Source of the DNA: Bryopsis sp. KO-2023
Lineage: Eukaryota > Chlorophyta > Ulvophyceae > Bryopsidales > Bryopsidaceae
Direction of reading: 5' to 3'
Length of the DNA stretch: 64,000 nucleotides
Assembly (NCBI GenBank): GCA_030272585.1
Contig: BSYQ01000008.1
Location: 3,100,001-3,164,000, forward strand
The notes beneath the pieces are model-generated. The model was not told the origin of the DNA. It searched no databases and saw only the letters and a list, made by a program, of their open reading frames with translations. Positions within the stretch are counted from its first letter, which is position 1. Every line of letters begins with the position of its first letter. A program made the translations under genes and the position numbers. Of this stretch, positions 23,239 through 36,318 are shown in pieces.

Positions 23239-24881
23239 ATGGCTTCTGAGAAGGGCGTCGGTGAAAGATCGCCCCGAACCGCGTTCACCGAATCATGGGT
23301 TTGTAAGGTGTGAAAAGAAACTCAACAGAGGAAAACACGTTAGGAAAACATTGAAATGGAGCGGGCTTCTTTTTTGTCTGTCTGTTCTTTTGTTCTTTTG
23401 TTCTTTTTTTGGGGGGGGGTGGGGGGGGAACTGGCCAGGTTCGCATAGCGCGCAGAATAGTCGTCAAGATTCACAAGAAATCGGTCAGAAGCGAAAGAAT
23501 CGTACCCACTAAAGTTTTAAAGAAATTCCTCGAAGGACGAAAAAAAAGAAAAAGAGAACAAAACCAACACCAATTTGCTGAGCGTTGAGAAAAACATAGA
23601 ATTGCTTTCACACGCTTGACGTACAACCTAGAAACCGTCACCGAAAATTAAAATCGGAATTAAAAACAAGGCAAAAGGGGAGCTCAAAAGGCCACTAATC
23701 TGACAAAGAAAGAAAGGTCAAAAGATGGTCCTTTTTCTCATGGCCATGCGCTGTGAACGATCCTTTTTGTTCATCCAACACCAGAAGTCTGTGAGTCCAA
23801 AAGGGCCCAGATCGAAAGCATCGATTTTCCAGTTCCTGTTGCAATTTATTGTGAAAGCTCCCCCTCCGAACATAAAAAACTGACAAGCACGCCGCCACCA
23901 TCAGCTGAAATCTCAAATCGTCCAAGCCGTGAAAGATGAAGACTACACAGGAGCATCGAAAGCATTGGAGCAGGGTAAAATGTTTTCTTGCTTTCTTTAT
24001 CCCCCATGTGTGGTGTGCAATTTGCACAGCCGACAAAGTCCATCTTTGCTTCTTTTCCTGACTTAAGCATGTGGGTTCATCTCGCAGCTTTGCAAATGGC
24101 TCCAAAAGACGAACTGCTAAAGCAGGTTCAGATGGTTCTGGAGGAAAGAAGGGCATTACGTAAGACATCAAGAAAAGGAGACTTTGAGATTTCGATCAAA
24201 CATGCATGCATTAAATGGATGCATTGTTGGAGAGGATGATCCACAACTTCAAAAGACATTGCATGCATTGTAGTGGAATCACAAAAAAATCTTGCAGAAT
24301 CTATAACAGCAACATCTTTGCCCGCATTCTCGTCAGACGCTGTTTGGATGCGTTTGTGCAGACTCAGAGAGCGATAGCGATAGCGAGGGTGATAGTGAGA
24401 GCGCCAGTGACGACGAGCAAGAAGCAGGGTCTCCTCGACAGGCCGAAGATGAGCAGGGCATGCAAGGCGGCAGCAGTAGAATTTCGGACACGACCTTGGC
24501 GGCTGAAGCCGAGGGACGTCAATCATCTCAGACTTCAGAAGAAGAGGTACTGTCCTTCCCCGAATTCGACAAACCGAGGCTTTTCTCAGATTTTGATGTG
24601 CGTGGGGTGATCATACCCACTCTTGTGTTAGCTCTTGCGTCAATTCATCCCTCAGAAAACGTTTCGACATCCAGACAGAGGATCACGAGAGCGATGATTC
24701 GTCGCGAGTGTATGACGCCTCATTCCCAAAAAGCGTCGCGGCGGACAAGGGTTCGTTCCACATGTCTGCCGCTGAGCGCAAGGAGCTCAGGGGGAAACTG
24801 AAGGAGGGCATCGAAGATCTTAAGTTCAGGGCGATGGAAGCCGAACTCAAACAAAAGGATCCGCTGTTAGGATTGACGTAG
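23239..24881 (+). CDS. Unrecognised acidic protein with UVR-like helix pair
   Basis: Proposed exons: 23239-23307, 23439-23513, 23905-23974, 24088-24159, 24362-24597, 24675-24881; phases agree and give 242 residues. The ATG has a strong context (AAAATGGC). Parts in order: a short N-terminus; a very basic stretch (VRIARRIVVKIHKKSVRSER); a helix resembling the UvrB/UvrC (UVR) motif (LKSQIVQAVKDEDYTGASKA) continued by LQMAPKDELLKQVQMVLEER; a long Ser/Glu/Asp-rich acidic tract (SESDSDSEGDSESASDDEQE); and a C-terminal charged helix (ERKELRGKLKEGIEDLKF). The last four exons are well supported. The join between the basic exon and the UVR-like exon is less certain, since the basic exon also stays open to a stop at 23588, which would make a 72-residue basic protein. 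No known protein is recognised. Confidence 0.55.
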
Positions 24882-25904
24882 CTGGCCTAACATTTCCTCG
24901 AGCACTATGGATGAACACATTGAAATACAGAACATCTTTCCATTTCAACGCAACCCTGGCGATGTGGGGAGTTTTTCAGACAGTCCAACTTGATAGTCTC
25001 GCACTGATCGCTGTTTCTGAAACCACCCATTGCACAAGGGTCATGTATTAGCTCACGGTATTCGACTCACCCTTCCCCAGAGGACATATTCGAGCAGCTG
25101 AGCGAAGGCAAGAATGGATCTACGTTGAGGAATAGGTTGCTGTCGCCTGAACAGTAACGGACCTTAAGGGGATTCGTCCCTCATTTTCAGATCCTGGTTG
25201 CTGCCTGAGGATGAGATGGATGACATCATATTCAGAAGCAAATATCCCCCCCCACCCCCCCCTCTAGTGATTGCACTCCTATTCCCAATGTCAGAGGCTC
25301 AAGGGAATATTCCCAGTGCATTAATGCACTCTTACTCTTCCCTTGTGATCCCACAGCTAACCAACATAACCAACCAACAAGCAAAGGATTTCCCTGAGGT
25401 AGAGCTTCAGTTTTATGAGTGTGGACTTGACACCATAACATCAAGCATATCATAAATGCCCCCCTCCAGGAATGTCTGATGGGCAAAGCCAAAAGAAATG
25501 CTGGTGGGGCAACCATGCCAGAACAGCTGGTTTTTTCATGACCCCCCTTTAGATCATCCAAACCATCATTTGCAGGTGCTGTTGAATCAATCACTGTGTA
25601 CCAGAAATAACATAGGCCAGCTGGTCCCTACAGAGAGAGAAAAAAGTGCAAAATGCTTCACTTTCTGCAATGTATGTTTTGTATGCAAAGCCCCTTTTAT
25701 TATTATTGTTTTTTTTAAATTATATTATTTCATCGATGAGAACCTGACTCATCTGTCGGAACCAAAAAGCTAGTTCACCTGGCAGGACCATTTCAGGTAG
25801 ATACAATGAGCCCAGAGGAAATGGCGCACAAGGGCGTGCAATCGAAACGGACTCGTCCACACTGCGGAAAAGACTCGAGGGGAGCCGTTCCCCCAAGACT
25901 CATA

Positions 25905-25924
25905 TGAACGCATGCATGCGTTCA
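25905..25924. repeat. 20-bp perfect palindrome with (ATGC)n core
   Basis: The 20 bases equal their own reverse complement. The centre is GCATGCATGC. Similar ATGC-repeat cores occur near 10606-10623, 22628-22641, 36985-37002 and 52638-52656. Confidence 0.95.
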
Positions 25925-27414
25925 CGACAGAATATTTTTGAAACCTAGCACATGGTTTCGGCAACTCAAAACGGAAGCAAAGCCTTCGAAGCTTCGACAA
26001 CCTCCACCTTGATAGCCTAGTTGGGCGATGGGTCGAGTTCTCGGCCCGAACTTGGTCCCTGCTTCAGGGAGATGTCGAGTCAAGAGTCTATTTGGCTGAA
26101 GGGGAAGGGCTCCAAGGTGTTCTATTCGGGTGGTGTTAGCCTTGTTGTCGCTCGCACTCGCCAACGCTTGAACAGAGTCGTTGTCGCAAGCGGCAACACG
26201 CAGATTCTGTCGCGCATTCGACATAATTCACAAGTTGGCGGTTTTAGCTTTGAATAGAGGGACAGACGTTAAGCTCTGTATCCTCCTTGGAAGTCTCTCC
26301 TAACGAGGATCTTTGCACAGGAAACGGCAGATCTGATGCGCCGCGACACACGCGATCCCCAACTTGAGTTGCACCTCGCTTATCAACTTCAAAGCGTTCG
26401 CACGTGGAAGGAAACACTTCCTCGTATGAAAGCTACATCCATATCTCCATCGAAACGAACAAAGCGTCGCAGGCATCCTTTGCAGCCAGAATCTCGCAGT
26501 GCTTCAGACAGCTTCTGTCAACTCCATCGACCACAAAACGTCGCCCAGCGAGTTTCGAAACCGTTTTTTTTGTGGTTTACGCGTTGCGTGGGGGAGCGAA
26601 ACGTGTGCGTGTATTTGTTCGCGACGCAACTGCGGCAGAAGCCGCGAGCTCAGCCGCATCCCACCACAATGGTAGACCTCAACTCACAGAGCTGTCAAGG
26701 CAGGTGACCAGAAATTTCCGTGTTTAATGTGCTCGATAATGTGTTTTGTGCGGGACATGAATCGGCGCAACTCATCCATAACCGCATGGTTTTTCGGCAA
26801 TCTTTGCGGTTCAGATCCGACGCGAAAACGAGCTTTCGCGGCTTCAACCTGCATCGTTTCCCGACTGGCGATCTTGGTAAATCGAAGCGATTAACCATCT
26901 ACGGTCAAACGACCCGGAAAACGAATTTTCGGAGCGGAGTAGAGGAGAGCGAAGGGGAAAGCCTCCCCACAAGTCACCAGGTATTTGAGGCTCGACTCGG
27001 CACCACTTACGTGTATGAAGTGTTGGTGGAAAAAAAAATACACGCTGGAGTATTTATTTCGTTGCGCGAAAAAAAAAACCCAGAGGGGTGACTGTTGGAA
27101 GTGTTTTTTTTCTGTTGTCCTGTGGAGAACCGGGTTTCTCTGCCTCGTCGCTAGGAAAATCTGTTCAGCTCGTAACATAAGTTCCCCTGCTCTCCCCCCC
27201 CCCTTTACTCAAGGTTTACTCTAGGAAGGGGTGCACTACTGACAGAAGGAACAGTAACAAGCTTTGGTAGGGTTGTTTTTTGCGCCCACAAGAAAACTAT
27301 CGTTGTGGGGAGGAGTAAAGTGAGGGTTGCAAGGGCACCGTTTTGCTGTGGTGGAGCAAACCGTTCACTTTCCAATTCCCTCTGCTTTCATAGCAGACCT
27401 TGAAAGATAGCTGT

Positions 27415-27858
27415 TCACACCAGGAAATTCGACAGCTGGTATCTTTTTTCGGGGGAATGTGTGTGGGGGGGTGAGGGCTGGATGAACTGGGTTCCTCTTT
27501 TTTCAGCTTGCGGACACATAACGATGGTGTATCTCATTTTTGAGTAATCGGCGCTCATCTCAATCTGCCCTCCCGTGTACCTTCCCATTGGCGATTGGTC
27601 GTTCGAGAACGCACTTGTTTCCGTTTGTGCGCCGTCCCCTCCCGAAATATATATTCCGTGGTTGAGGGGGTGATATTTTCTTGCACGCGCTCTATCTCGT
27701 CTCGCGCCCTCATAACTTCGTGTTTGAAGTCCCAACAGCCGTATTTTTCGCATCAATCGACACGGTTGTGCGTTGAGAGCGACTCGGCCGAGTACGGAGC
27801 AGCGAAAGGAACCTTCCATCGAATCGTGACGTAGCGTTTGAATTTGCGGCGCAGGCAT
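27415..27858 (-). CDS. Possible 147-codon ORF, head-to-head with the 27.9 kb gene
   Basis: A single open frame from an ATG at 27858 to a stop at 27415 on the minus strand. The middle reads YISGGDGAQTETSAFSNDQ and SADYSKMRYTIVMCPQ, which is protein-like, and the ATG lies only 45 bp from the divergent ATG at 27904. There is no recognisable domain and the surrounding DNA has few stop codons in general, so this may be chance. Confidence 0.25.
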   Translation of the reverse strand: MPAPQIQTLRHDSMEGSFRCSVLGRVALNAQPCRLMRKIRLLGLQTRSYEGARRDRARARKYHPLNHGIYISGGDGAQTETSAFSNDQSPMGRYTGGQIEMSADYSKMRYTIVMCPQAEKRGTQFIQPSPPHTHSPEKRYQLSNFLV

Positions 27859-27903
27859 CGGTGGGAGGTTGTCGGTTGGTTGGAACAGAAGAGGAGGGGC
27901 GTC

Positions 27904-28570
27904 ATGACGGAATCCAGAAGATCACGGCGTCGATCCAAAACGGCGGCCCATTCGCACCCGCTCTCGGATCTCATAGGGAAAGTCGTTAGAATTCCTGCCA
28001 CGATGTACGGAATCGACGTCCCTGGGATGGTGTACAGGTGTGCACGGTTTTTTGTTGCCTCGATTGGAGCTCTGCATTCTTATTAGTATTCAGGTGGAAT
28101 TACTCTGTTTTGGAAGGCTGTACAGATAAGCAATGTTTGCCCCGGCATTTGAAAAGCCACACCGTTCTTTCTCATTCTTCTTAAACAAGATGTAATAATT
28201 GTTTGATTTTCCCCTCGACCAAAATAGAAAGATGAACGAATGATGGCAACATTTCCCTCACCATTCCATTCGCATTAAAAAAAATGTACATATATATATA
28301 GCCAGTTTCCAGATTTACCAATTCTGCTGAATTCTGACAAGCATGTGTACATGTTTCTTCTTCTCTTATTGAATTTCAGGGCGAAGGTAGTTAAGAAAGA
28401 TACTAGCCACAAAAATGCAGTAGTCTTATCATTCTTTGAAGACGATGGCAGCCAGCATTGGGCCCCTGCAGAAGATGTTAGAAAATGGCTGGCCAATCCA
28501 GATTTAGAAGGAAAATGCACAGGTAATAATATATTCCGACAAAAAACACATTTTTCTCGTTTTCTTCTCG

Positions 28571-28601
<31 letters not shown>

Positions 28602-29030
28602 TTTTTGGGGGGGGAGGACAAATAATATGGTACCAGTTTATTCGATACAATTTTCGCTGTTTCAGAGGAATTCTGAAAATCAAAACGGTGGTGTCTTTAC
28701 GCAGGTGCAGAAAGCGACAAATACGCAATAGAAACGTTGCTTCAATTCCGAGAACTCTCCCAGAGAGGGTGTGCAACGGCGGAAGGCCAGAGCTCGGATG
28801 AGCAAACGGAGCCTCAGTCCACAAACACCCGACAGGAGGTCCCTCTCGATTCCGATGAAATGCAAATCAACGCCGCTAATGAGAAGAAGTGTGTCTGGCA
28901 AACATCCCGGGGTGCTGGAGCGTTACCGAACGGAAAAGGGAAACTGGACGATCTGTTGGGTGCAATCGGGGGTTTAGACACTCTCGAGGAAGTACGGAAA
29001 GATTTATCAATGACGGAGAAAAACAGTTAG
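27904..29030 (+). CDS. Tudor-like small-domain protein, 200 residues
   Basis: Three exons: 27904-28037, 28380-28522, 28705-29030; phases agree. The N-terminus is Arg/Ser/Lys-rich (MTESRRSRRRSK), likely nuclear. Residues about 22-85 look like a small beta-barrel of the Tudor/agenet/PWWP kind: DLIGKVVRIPATMYG, then VPGMVYRAKVVKKD, VVLSFFEDDGSQHWAP and EDVRKWL, with aromatic residues placed as in histone-tail readers. The remainder is polar and probably disordered, ending in a short helix (LDDLLGAIGGLDTLEEV). The assignment rests on the pattern of strands and aromatics, not on a close relative. A chromatin-reader role is inference. Confidence 0.65.
28571..28604. repeat. (TTTA)n microsatellite in intron
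   Basis: Eight tandem TTAT units in the second intron of the Tudor-like gene, followed by a T-run and then eight Gs. Confidence 0.95.
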
Positions 29031-32000
29031 AGGGGGGGGGGGTCGGGGGGAGGTATTAGTTATGGTTTGAGAGATCAAAGTGTTATCATTGCAGAGTCTA
29101 GCCTGGTTTGGATTTAGTTGGGGGGGGGGGGGGGGGGGGAACGCATCGATAGGAGGTGGTCAATGGTTTGTTTTGGGGACAGGTAATATACCCACACTTT
29201 CCCTCGAAAAGAAAAAAAAGCGGGAAGGGAACGAAATCAAAAAAAGAAAAGAAAAACGAAAAGTTGGTTACAGTTTGCATGCGTTGCTTGTTGTTGTTCA
29301 AAATGGGGATTCGTTTTTTGTTTTTTTTTTTTGGGTTTCGTTTCCCCCTTCTCCATAACTCTTTTGGTTTCTTGGTTTAGCGCATTGATTTTGCTTTTTT
29401 TGTGTTTCTTTTCCAACAATGTAGAATAGAAAGAGAAAAATGGGGAAGGGTATGTTTTGGGTGGTTGCATAAATGCAGATCCTTTTTACTTTTTGAGGGG
29501 GCTGAAAAGAGAAAAGAAATATACCAATTTTCAGTTCGAGACTAAAAGGAAAAAAACAAACACGGAAAAAAAAACGACAAGATATGATCTTGAGATAAAA
29601 ATTTCTTTTGTAGTGGAACCACGAAAAAGAGTGAAAAGAAAGACTGAAATTTGAAAGAGGGGGGGGTGGGAGTTATGTAGATCTTGTAATTTTTTCGAAC
29701 AAGGATTTGTCAAAAAAAAAAGGAACGATAGAGAAGGGATTTTTTTATGTGCTGGATTACGGTTTCTTAAAGTGTGGGCACCCGGGGGGGGGGGGGACCC
29801 TAAATTGGTGCCTTTTTCTACTTTTTATTCAGGTGATGGGCAGGGGGTCTTGTTGTCGTTGTTGCCGTTTGAAATCTGTTTCTCTCTTAGTCAATCTTGT
29901 AATGACAACTGCAGAATGATCGACTTTTTTTTTTTTAACTTTTTTTCCCTCCATTTTGGATGTTTTTTGGGGGGGGAGGTGGCGTCGGTGTTTGATTAAT
30001 TGCGGTTGCAATGGATGAAATGCAGGTTTCGTAAATTTGTTTTGTGTTTTTTCGAAAAAGAAACCGAGCATTCGATCTGTGTCCATCGCATCGATATGTG
30101 TTGGGGATTTCAATGTGCATAGATGTGTAGTCTGCTGCTTGGACTGCAGTGGTGGCCATCTTTTAGAAATCAGAAAAATAAAATGATAAATAAAATTAAT
30201 TAATTGAAAACATAAATAAAATTAAGTCACAATCGCTTGCTGCTCGGATTCCACTTTTCCGAGGAAACAGAGCTTTAAGTTTGAGGATGTGGAACAGCCG
30301 AAATATAAAGACAAAAAATAAGCATGTGTTACGGGCCTTTGCTGTATTTACTGCTCAAATCCGACACACAGGAATGAAATGGTACATCCATGGTTCCCCA
30401 AGAAGGACCTGATGACTGAGGCGGTTTTTTAAAATCACTATTTGGTTTTATCTTTCCCCCAACTGCCCAAAATCTGTGCAAATGGGGGAAATCCTGTACA
30501 GCAAGGTCCAGCAGTGTGTCTCCATTTCTATTTTAAAATAAATAAATTTATGAGACTACACTTAATCATTGTAATAGGAGCAAACATCTCCTACACAATG
30601 TAATATAATGTTTGTTTGTTTGTGTCTCCACCTAACAACCGGCCAGCATCAACCCATAATTGATCACCGCCTTACTCTTTTAGGCATTCTTAATAAGGAA
30701 CTCGTCCTTCAGAAATATGAGGTCGCATCATCAGGTCGATTCGAAAAAGATGGACCCCAAAATTTCTTGTCTCCATAAATCTATTGGGGCTTTGTTTTAA
30801 ATGTCTGTGAACTCTTGGCGGTCAGAGTGGGAAGCAGTAAAAAAAGCAGCACACCAGTGGGCATCTTGTTAACCCCTCCTACACACACATTCCTTTCAAA
30901 ACCAAAAAATTAATCAGAAAAGGACTTTTCCTTGGGTTGCAAAATTACTCAAGAATTTTAGAAGAATGCTTCTTTTGACAGTTTCACCCTTGAGCATCTT
31001 TATTCATAAATTGCAACTTTATCGTTTTTTTGAAAAGAGTGCATCTAGGCCGAAAAGACAAACAAACAAACAAACAAACATAAAAGACAACAATGGAGAA
31101 GGCCTAAATTGATTTTAGTTCAATTTTTTGAACCAGCCTCATGTCATGGGCTCTCAAGGATGTGCTGATGGTGAGGCCAGGATTCATAATGGCACCAAAA
31201 AAAAAAACAGCGAATTAAAGCAAGCCTTGTGTATTTTGTTGAATTGCTGTAAGAATCATATGCATGCATTGAGAAAATTCTGCATTCCCGTTTTTTTAAT
31301 TTTAAACATTGTTCTCTTGTGAAAGGAAAGATACCCAGCAAGGGAGGAGATCCTCTTTTTTTTCCCCTTTTCAATAAAAGCCCTCTGAAGGGGCTCCAAA
31401 AGAGAGGATTGGTTTTGGTGATTGCCACACAAGCACAAGAGACTTGCAAAAAAAAAAAAAAAAAACTGGAAACTGGGTGGTGCAAAGCTAAACACACAGG
31501 GAGGAAATATGGGGGGTGTGCATGGGGAAATGAGAGGTTGCACACAGGCACATGGCAAGGGATTGATCTAGTGGGGGATGGGTAGAAATCTTATCAATTG
31601 CAAGAAAAGCACAGGAGCTTTTTTGAGTTTCTGTCACCTTCCCAATCAAACTGGACGAACAGCATGAGAAAGGAAGAACTCGATAAAATGAAGACAAAAC
31701 AAGCCACAGGGTGTTGGTCGATCCAACAGCATTCTAAGTCAATTTTTGTCAGTCCCTTGTGTTTTACAGTGTGTTCCATCAATCCTGTCACACTCTGCCA
31801 GTTAGGTTGGTGAAGTCGATTCAAAGAAAGCACAGCCTGATTTTATAAGACCCGCAAAATAAGGAAAAACAGAGTTATAAATCGTCAGGAAGAGGGGATG
31901 CTGGGATGGGAAAACATTGGAGCACAACAGTCGTTCAAAACATGGAACCACTGGCTTCAATTTTTGGTAGCACGGGCGACACTTCTTGTAATTTTTGTGA

Positions 32001-32728
32001 AGAAAATCCAGTCTTCTGTGTTTTATCAATTAAACGTGAGTGTTTTTTTTTGTGTTTTTTATTTCTAGTGGGTATTGTTCTAACTTTTCTTTTGCCCGAA
32101 AATTTACACAATTTTTTTTATCGATTTTTGCTCTGGTGTTGTGGATCATAAGGTGTTTTTGGGACAACCTTTTCTATCCATGCCTTCCTGAAAGCCAAGG
32201 TTCAGAATCTTACCCAGAGATGTAATAATTCAAAATTATGCACAGCACAAATTGAAAAGTCGCTGGAAAAATTGGTGTCGCTGGTTTTGAAAACGAAGAA
32301 ACAAATGCACTTGAAAAACTAGGTTCTAGTCAAACACATGCACACAAAATTTTTGATATATCTTTGGGCCACCTTTAAGAAAAACAAACGCACAAGGTAC
32401 CTCTACACAAAATAAAAAACCTTTCCCCCCCCTCTCCAAAAAAAAACCACACTAATAAACGGGATGAAAAGCGAAATCATTCTCTCCCTTCTTTTTTTCT
32501 TTTCTGTTTCGACACGTCGTGACGAAAAAACAAAAATTAAAAAAAAAATGGACGCTTGCTTTTTTCAACCCCTTTTTTTTCTGTTACCCCTCCCTTTATC
32601 AAAATACAAACCCTCCAACCCCCCCAAGTCTTATTGCTGTCAAAACACGTTTTCCATGGTCGAACAAGAAAAATACATCTCTATCAGGAAATACATGTGT
32701 AGTACATTCCCATTTGTCTGTCTGTCAG
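29031..32728. other. A/T-rich intergenic region between convergent genes
   Basis: The plus-strand Tudor-like gene and the minus-strand TMEM65-like gene both end into this 3.7-kb stretch. It holds long G runs just after the Tudor-like stop (29031-29057 and twenty Gs at 29120-29139), many A and T runs, and a (CAAA)n tract near 31062-31082. On the minus strand an ATG in good context at 30159 opens 74 codons (MATTAVQAADYTSMHIEI), but no splice continuation was found. Nothing else could be supported. Confidence 0.45.
29120..29139 (+). repeat. Run of 20 G
   Basis: Twenty consecutive Gs lie 90 bp after the stop of the Tudor-like gene, and a second G-rich block directly follows the stop. Such tracts can form G-quadruplexes in the 3' UTR transcript. 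Confidence 0.95.
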
Positions 32729-35700
32729 TCAATCTGTGGGTTTCTGTCCAGCTCGCTGGTTTTCTGGCACTTTCTTGTTTCCCTTTGATGAGTAATACAA
32801 TAGAGGGATCATGCCTAAAGTACAGCCGAGAACTACTCCGATGATTGCCCCTCCGCTTTTCGCCACTGATTTCAATCAAGAAGTGAAACACACACACACG
32901 AAAAGAAACAAATTTTTTCAAGATTGTTGGGGAAAAAATATGAGAAAATGTGAGAGGATTGCTCGACTGTGTGGGTGGGGGTGTTTCTTTTTGGTTGCAG
33001 AATAAACATTGACCTGATAATGAGACAAATTGTCATTAAAAAAAAAATAAAGATCGAGAAAAAACTTGTTATGCATATATTTTCTCACACATCTACCATT
33101 TTATTAAATTATTTTTCAACTCACTGTTGTGAGAAATATGGATTTCAGATTTTTTTTTTTTTTTCTCGCTGGCAAAAAAAAATATCGGACACGTTTCCAC
33201 CAAGAAATATTACATTTGCTCCCCTAAATTTTGATATATATTTTTTTTCTGAATTTTTAATCCCATTCATAACCCAGAGAAGGCACAACAAAACATTCAA
33301 CAGTATTATTATTATTGTTAATACTTTTTTTCAATACAGCAAGAAATAGTAATAATAACAAATAAATTTAAGCATACCTCGAACCGACATCATAGCTTCT
33401 TGTACATGCGATAGTCTGGGTGGCTGCAAGCTTTTTATTCTTTTCGATCGTTGCTGAATTATTAAAAAAAAGAAAAAATTCTCAACACAACGCAAAAACA
33501 ATAAACGCAAAATCACAAATACAAATTTTTTCCATCCACAATTAAATTCCTCATCTTCTAAAAAACAATACAACAATAAACAGAGAAAAACAAATCCCCA
33601 ATCAAATTCCATGAAAAATTGCTCCGAGTCCAAAATGATACGAATCTATAATGTATTGCGCATATAAAACAAAAAAAAACCCAAAAAACACCACACACAC
33701 AGAGAGAGAGAGAGGAAAAAAAAGTGAAACAATAATGAAAGGGTGCTGCTGACCTCGATGGTTTCGGCCATCCATATCCCGGCGATGTCTGAAAACATAT
33801 TTCCCAGTGCGGCTGCCCCCATGGTGGAAAGTCCAAGCGCCACTCCGAAAGCCTTTTCGATCTCTTCGCCAGCCGTAATCTTTTCAAAGAGAGCACAGGG
33901 TGGGTTTTTCACAGTGCCTTTTCCGAACAAACCAATCATTCAAAATTTTTTACTAAAAATATCACCTTTTTTTCTATTTTTCTTAATATTGTTTCCTCTG
34001 AAATCAAGTTGGCTGCAACACCAAGAAGACTCAATTTTTTTGTTCGTATTTTCTCACTGGTTTGGATTTTTTTTCCTCAATGATTTTCTCTTTGCAAATG
34101 GAACAAGCTTGTCTGAAAAAAAAACTTGAATGGAAGGTGTAGTTTTACTTATTCACATACAAAATCTTCATCATGCATTTCTTCCCCCCCCCCCTCCCTC
34201 CTAAAAAAAAACCTCAAATTTGTATCAAGCAATAAGCATACGAAGCGAGTGCATGCGGCTGTGAATGTCTGCTCCATATTTTCAATATAAACCATAAAAC
34301 TGCCACACCATTTTCTCAACATTATTATATACCACATTTAAAAAAATATATATATTATCGATCCTTCACTTTTTTTGACATTTTTGGATATTTTTTCTAA
34401 AGCAACAACAAATGACTGTACATCAAACAACCAATATCATGGCAATAGCTCTGCCCCAGAGTCTCGCTGATACTCATACATGATGTGCTGGTGCTGCCCC
34501 CCAAAAAACGTAACTCAGACAGTAACATTTTTTATAATTGGTAACCTTCTATTGAAAAGCGTCTGAAGGAAATCCAACCAGGGATGCTATCTATAACCGT
34601 ATATTTTTTTCCCAAAATTGTTTCGTATCATGTTGATTGACCACCTTTCTCATGCTCCTTGAGTGTGCATTGAGGAAAAAATGGAAAAAAAGACCTTCCC
34701 AAAACCCCTCTGACTAACCCTGAATCAAGTAACTTGGATTGCTACACTCGCACTAGCCCAGAGGGACTGGGAGAATTGCACCGTGCTTCGTAACCCTGTG
34801 CTGTTACCTGTATCTATATACTTTTGGAAAGTATTAATTCAAACTGGAACTTTAAAATAGGAAAGTTTGTCAAAGGAGGCGGCAGCTTACCATGATGAAA
34901 TTGTCCAGAAAACCGAATCCCACGTATGGAATTCCAGTTCCGAGCGCCAGCAACATCAAACTTTTGCCACGAACGGGTAGGATGCTTTTTGCAGCCGCCT
35001 CCTTTTGTTGCATCACGTCATAAGTGCTCAAAGCACGAACAAATTCCTCCCTGCAAGCGTTTTTTTTTATTTTAATTATTATTATTTGCCCCCTCCCAAA
35101 AAAAATTAAAATTAAAATTAAAAACAGAATCTGCAAAGTGCTTGGCCAAAGAAAGGGTGGCTGAAAGTTTGTACGAACGCATCCGCTTTCAAATTACTAT
35201 TTTGACACGATTTGAAATTCACAGCAACATATCACACTTCCAACACAACGATTTCTAGGCAGATCATGTCACTCTTTCTACAGTGGGTACATTATATTCC
35301 AAATTTTGAATGGCAGTTTGCGGGGCCTCCATTGTGATTGACTTTGATCGCAAAGATCACAAAAAACGACTTCAAGTCTGGCTGTTTTTTTCTTCTTCTG
35401 TTTTTTTTTTCAAAATCGGTTGCTGGCAGTTGCTGGACAAATCTAAACACATCCTCGAGCAAAAGTTTTTCCCAGAATTCGTTGCACCTGTGTTTTATTC
35501 TTGGATATTTTTTTTTTCTCAATTTTTCATGTCTTTTTTTCTTCCATTGCAGGGTCTGTTGGTCCAACACCTAATTCAATTGAATCCATTCCAAGGGAGG
35601 CTAAAAAATGACGAGCGACGTCTAGTTTCGAACGGACAAACGAGCGAAAAGTCAGACATACGAACACACACACACACCGGTCAAGGAGTCCCTTGGGGGC

Positions 35701-36090
35701 TTGCTGGTCGGCAGTGTCAAATATAGCAGCAGCATATCCCTCGACTTTCCCCGAATACACCTGCGAACCCTTCTGCTGTTCCACACCCGATTCCGCAGCC
35801 GAAAGCGCGGACAAGAGCAAACTCCTGTCCAACGTCCCAAGATTCTGCGCGATTTCTTGAGCTATTCTCTGTGGCTCCTTTCTGAACTCGGCGGCGACGA
35901 CCTTCCCTACATCGCTCGTTCGAATGGAAGGCAGTTCCTGGGTGGAGGGGTTCGAGGCTGATGCCCCTTGAGAAGACGTCGAGCGGGCTTGCGCGGTGGT
36001 GTCGACCGATTCCGAAGTCAGACAGGAGCAGTTATCGATCGCACGCGACAACGAATTCACCGCACGCCGTCGAAGAAGCAAGCGGAACAT
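32729..36090 (-). CDS. TMEM65-like mitochondrial inner-membrane protein
   Basis: Five exons: 36090-35678, 35050-34891, 33879-33754, 33453-33378, 32865-32729; 303 residues, all phases agree. The N-terminus MFRLLLRRRAVNSLSRAIDN is a typical mitochondrial presequence. The conserved TMEM65 core follows: YVGFGFLDNFIM (helix 1), VALGLSTMGAAALGNMFSDI (helix 2) and, in the last exon, GGAIIGVVLGCTLGMIPLLY (helix 3), with the family's Lys-rich tail. Human TMEM65 is a mitochondrial inner-membrane protein linked to respiration and to sodium/calcium exchange; what the protein does in an alga is not known. Residues about 30-135 are Ser/Gln/Glu-rich and poorly conserved. The gene starts 228 bp from the divergent ATG at 36319. 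Confidence 0.9.
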
Positions 36091-36318
36091 GTCGAGTGTC
36101 AGGAAGCCAGCGAGAAGGGCGAAAAAACGGACTGAGCTCGTGCTCGGACTAGGCCTCGGGAATCGGCACGCCAGAAACACCACGAAAATTGAAAGCAAAG
36201 ATTGGGTTCACAGTAATTTTACGCCACGTCTGCCACGCAGGAGGGATGTGGGGTGAAACGACGAGCGAATCCAGTCGACTGCACTGTACTTGATTCTTGC
36301 TGATGGAGCTGGTCGATC

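Larger units (their letters stand above)
24882..27903. other. Balanced-composition intergenic region, unassigned open frames
   Basis: About 3 kb with few homopolymers, unlike most non-coding DNA here. Open frames of 80-150 codons occur on both strands. Examples are 26336-26707 on plus, whose frame is open across a CTTTGCACAG acceptor and reads ETADLMRRDTRDPQ, 26720-27091 on plus, and 27415-27858 on minus. None shows a domain and no multi-exon path could be chosen. The last few hundred bases should contain the promoter of the gene starting at 27904. Confidence 0.4.
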
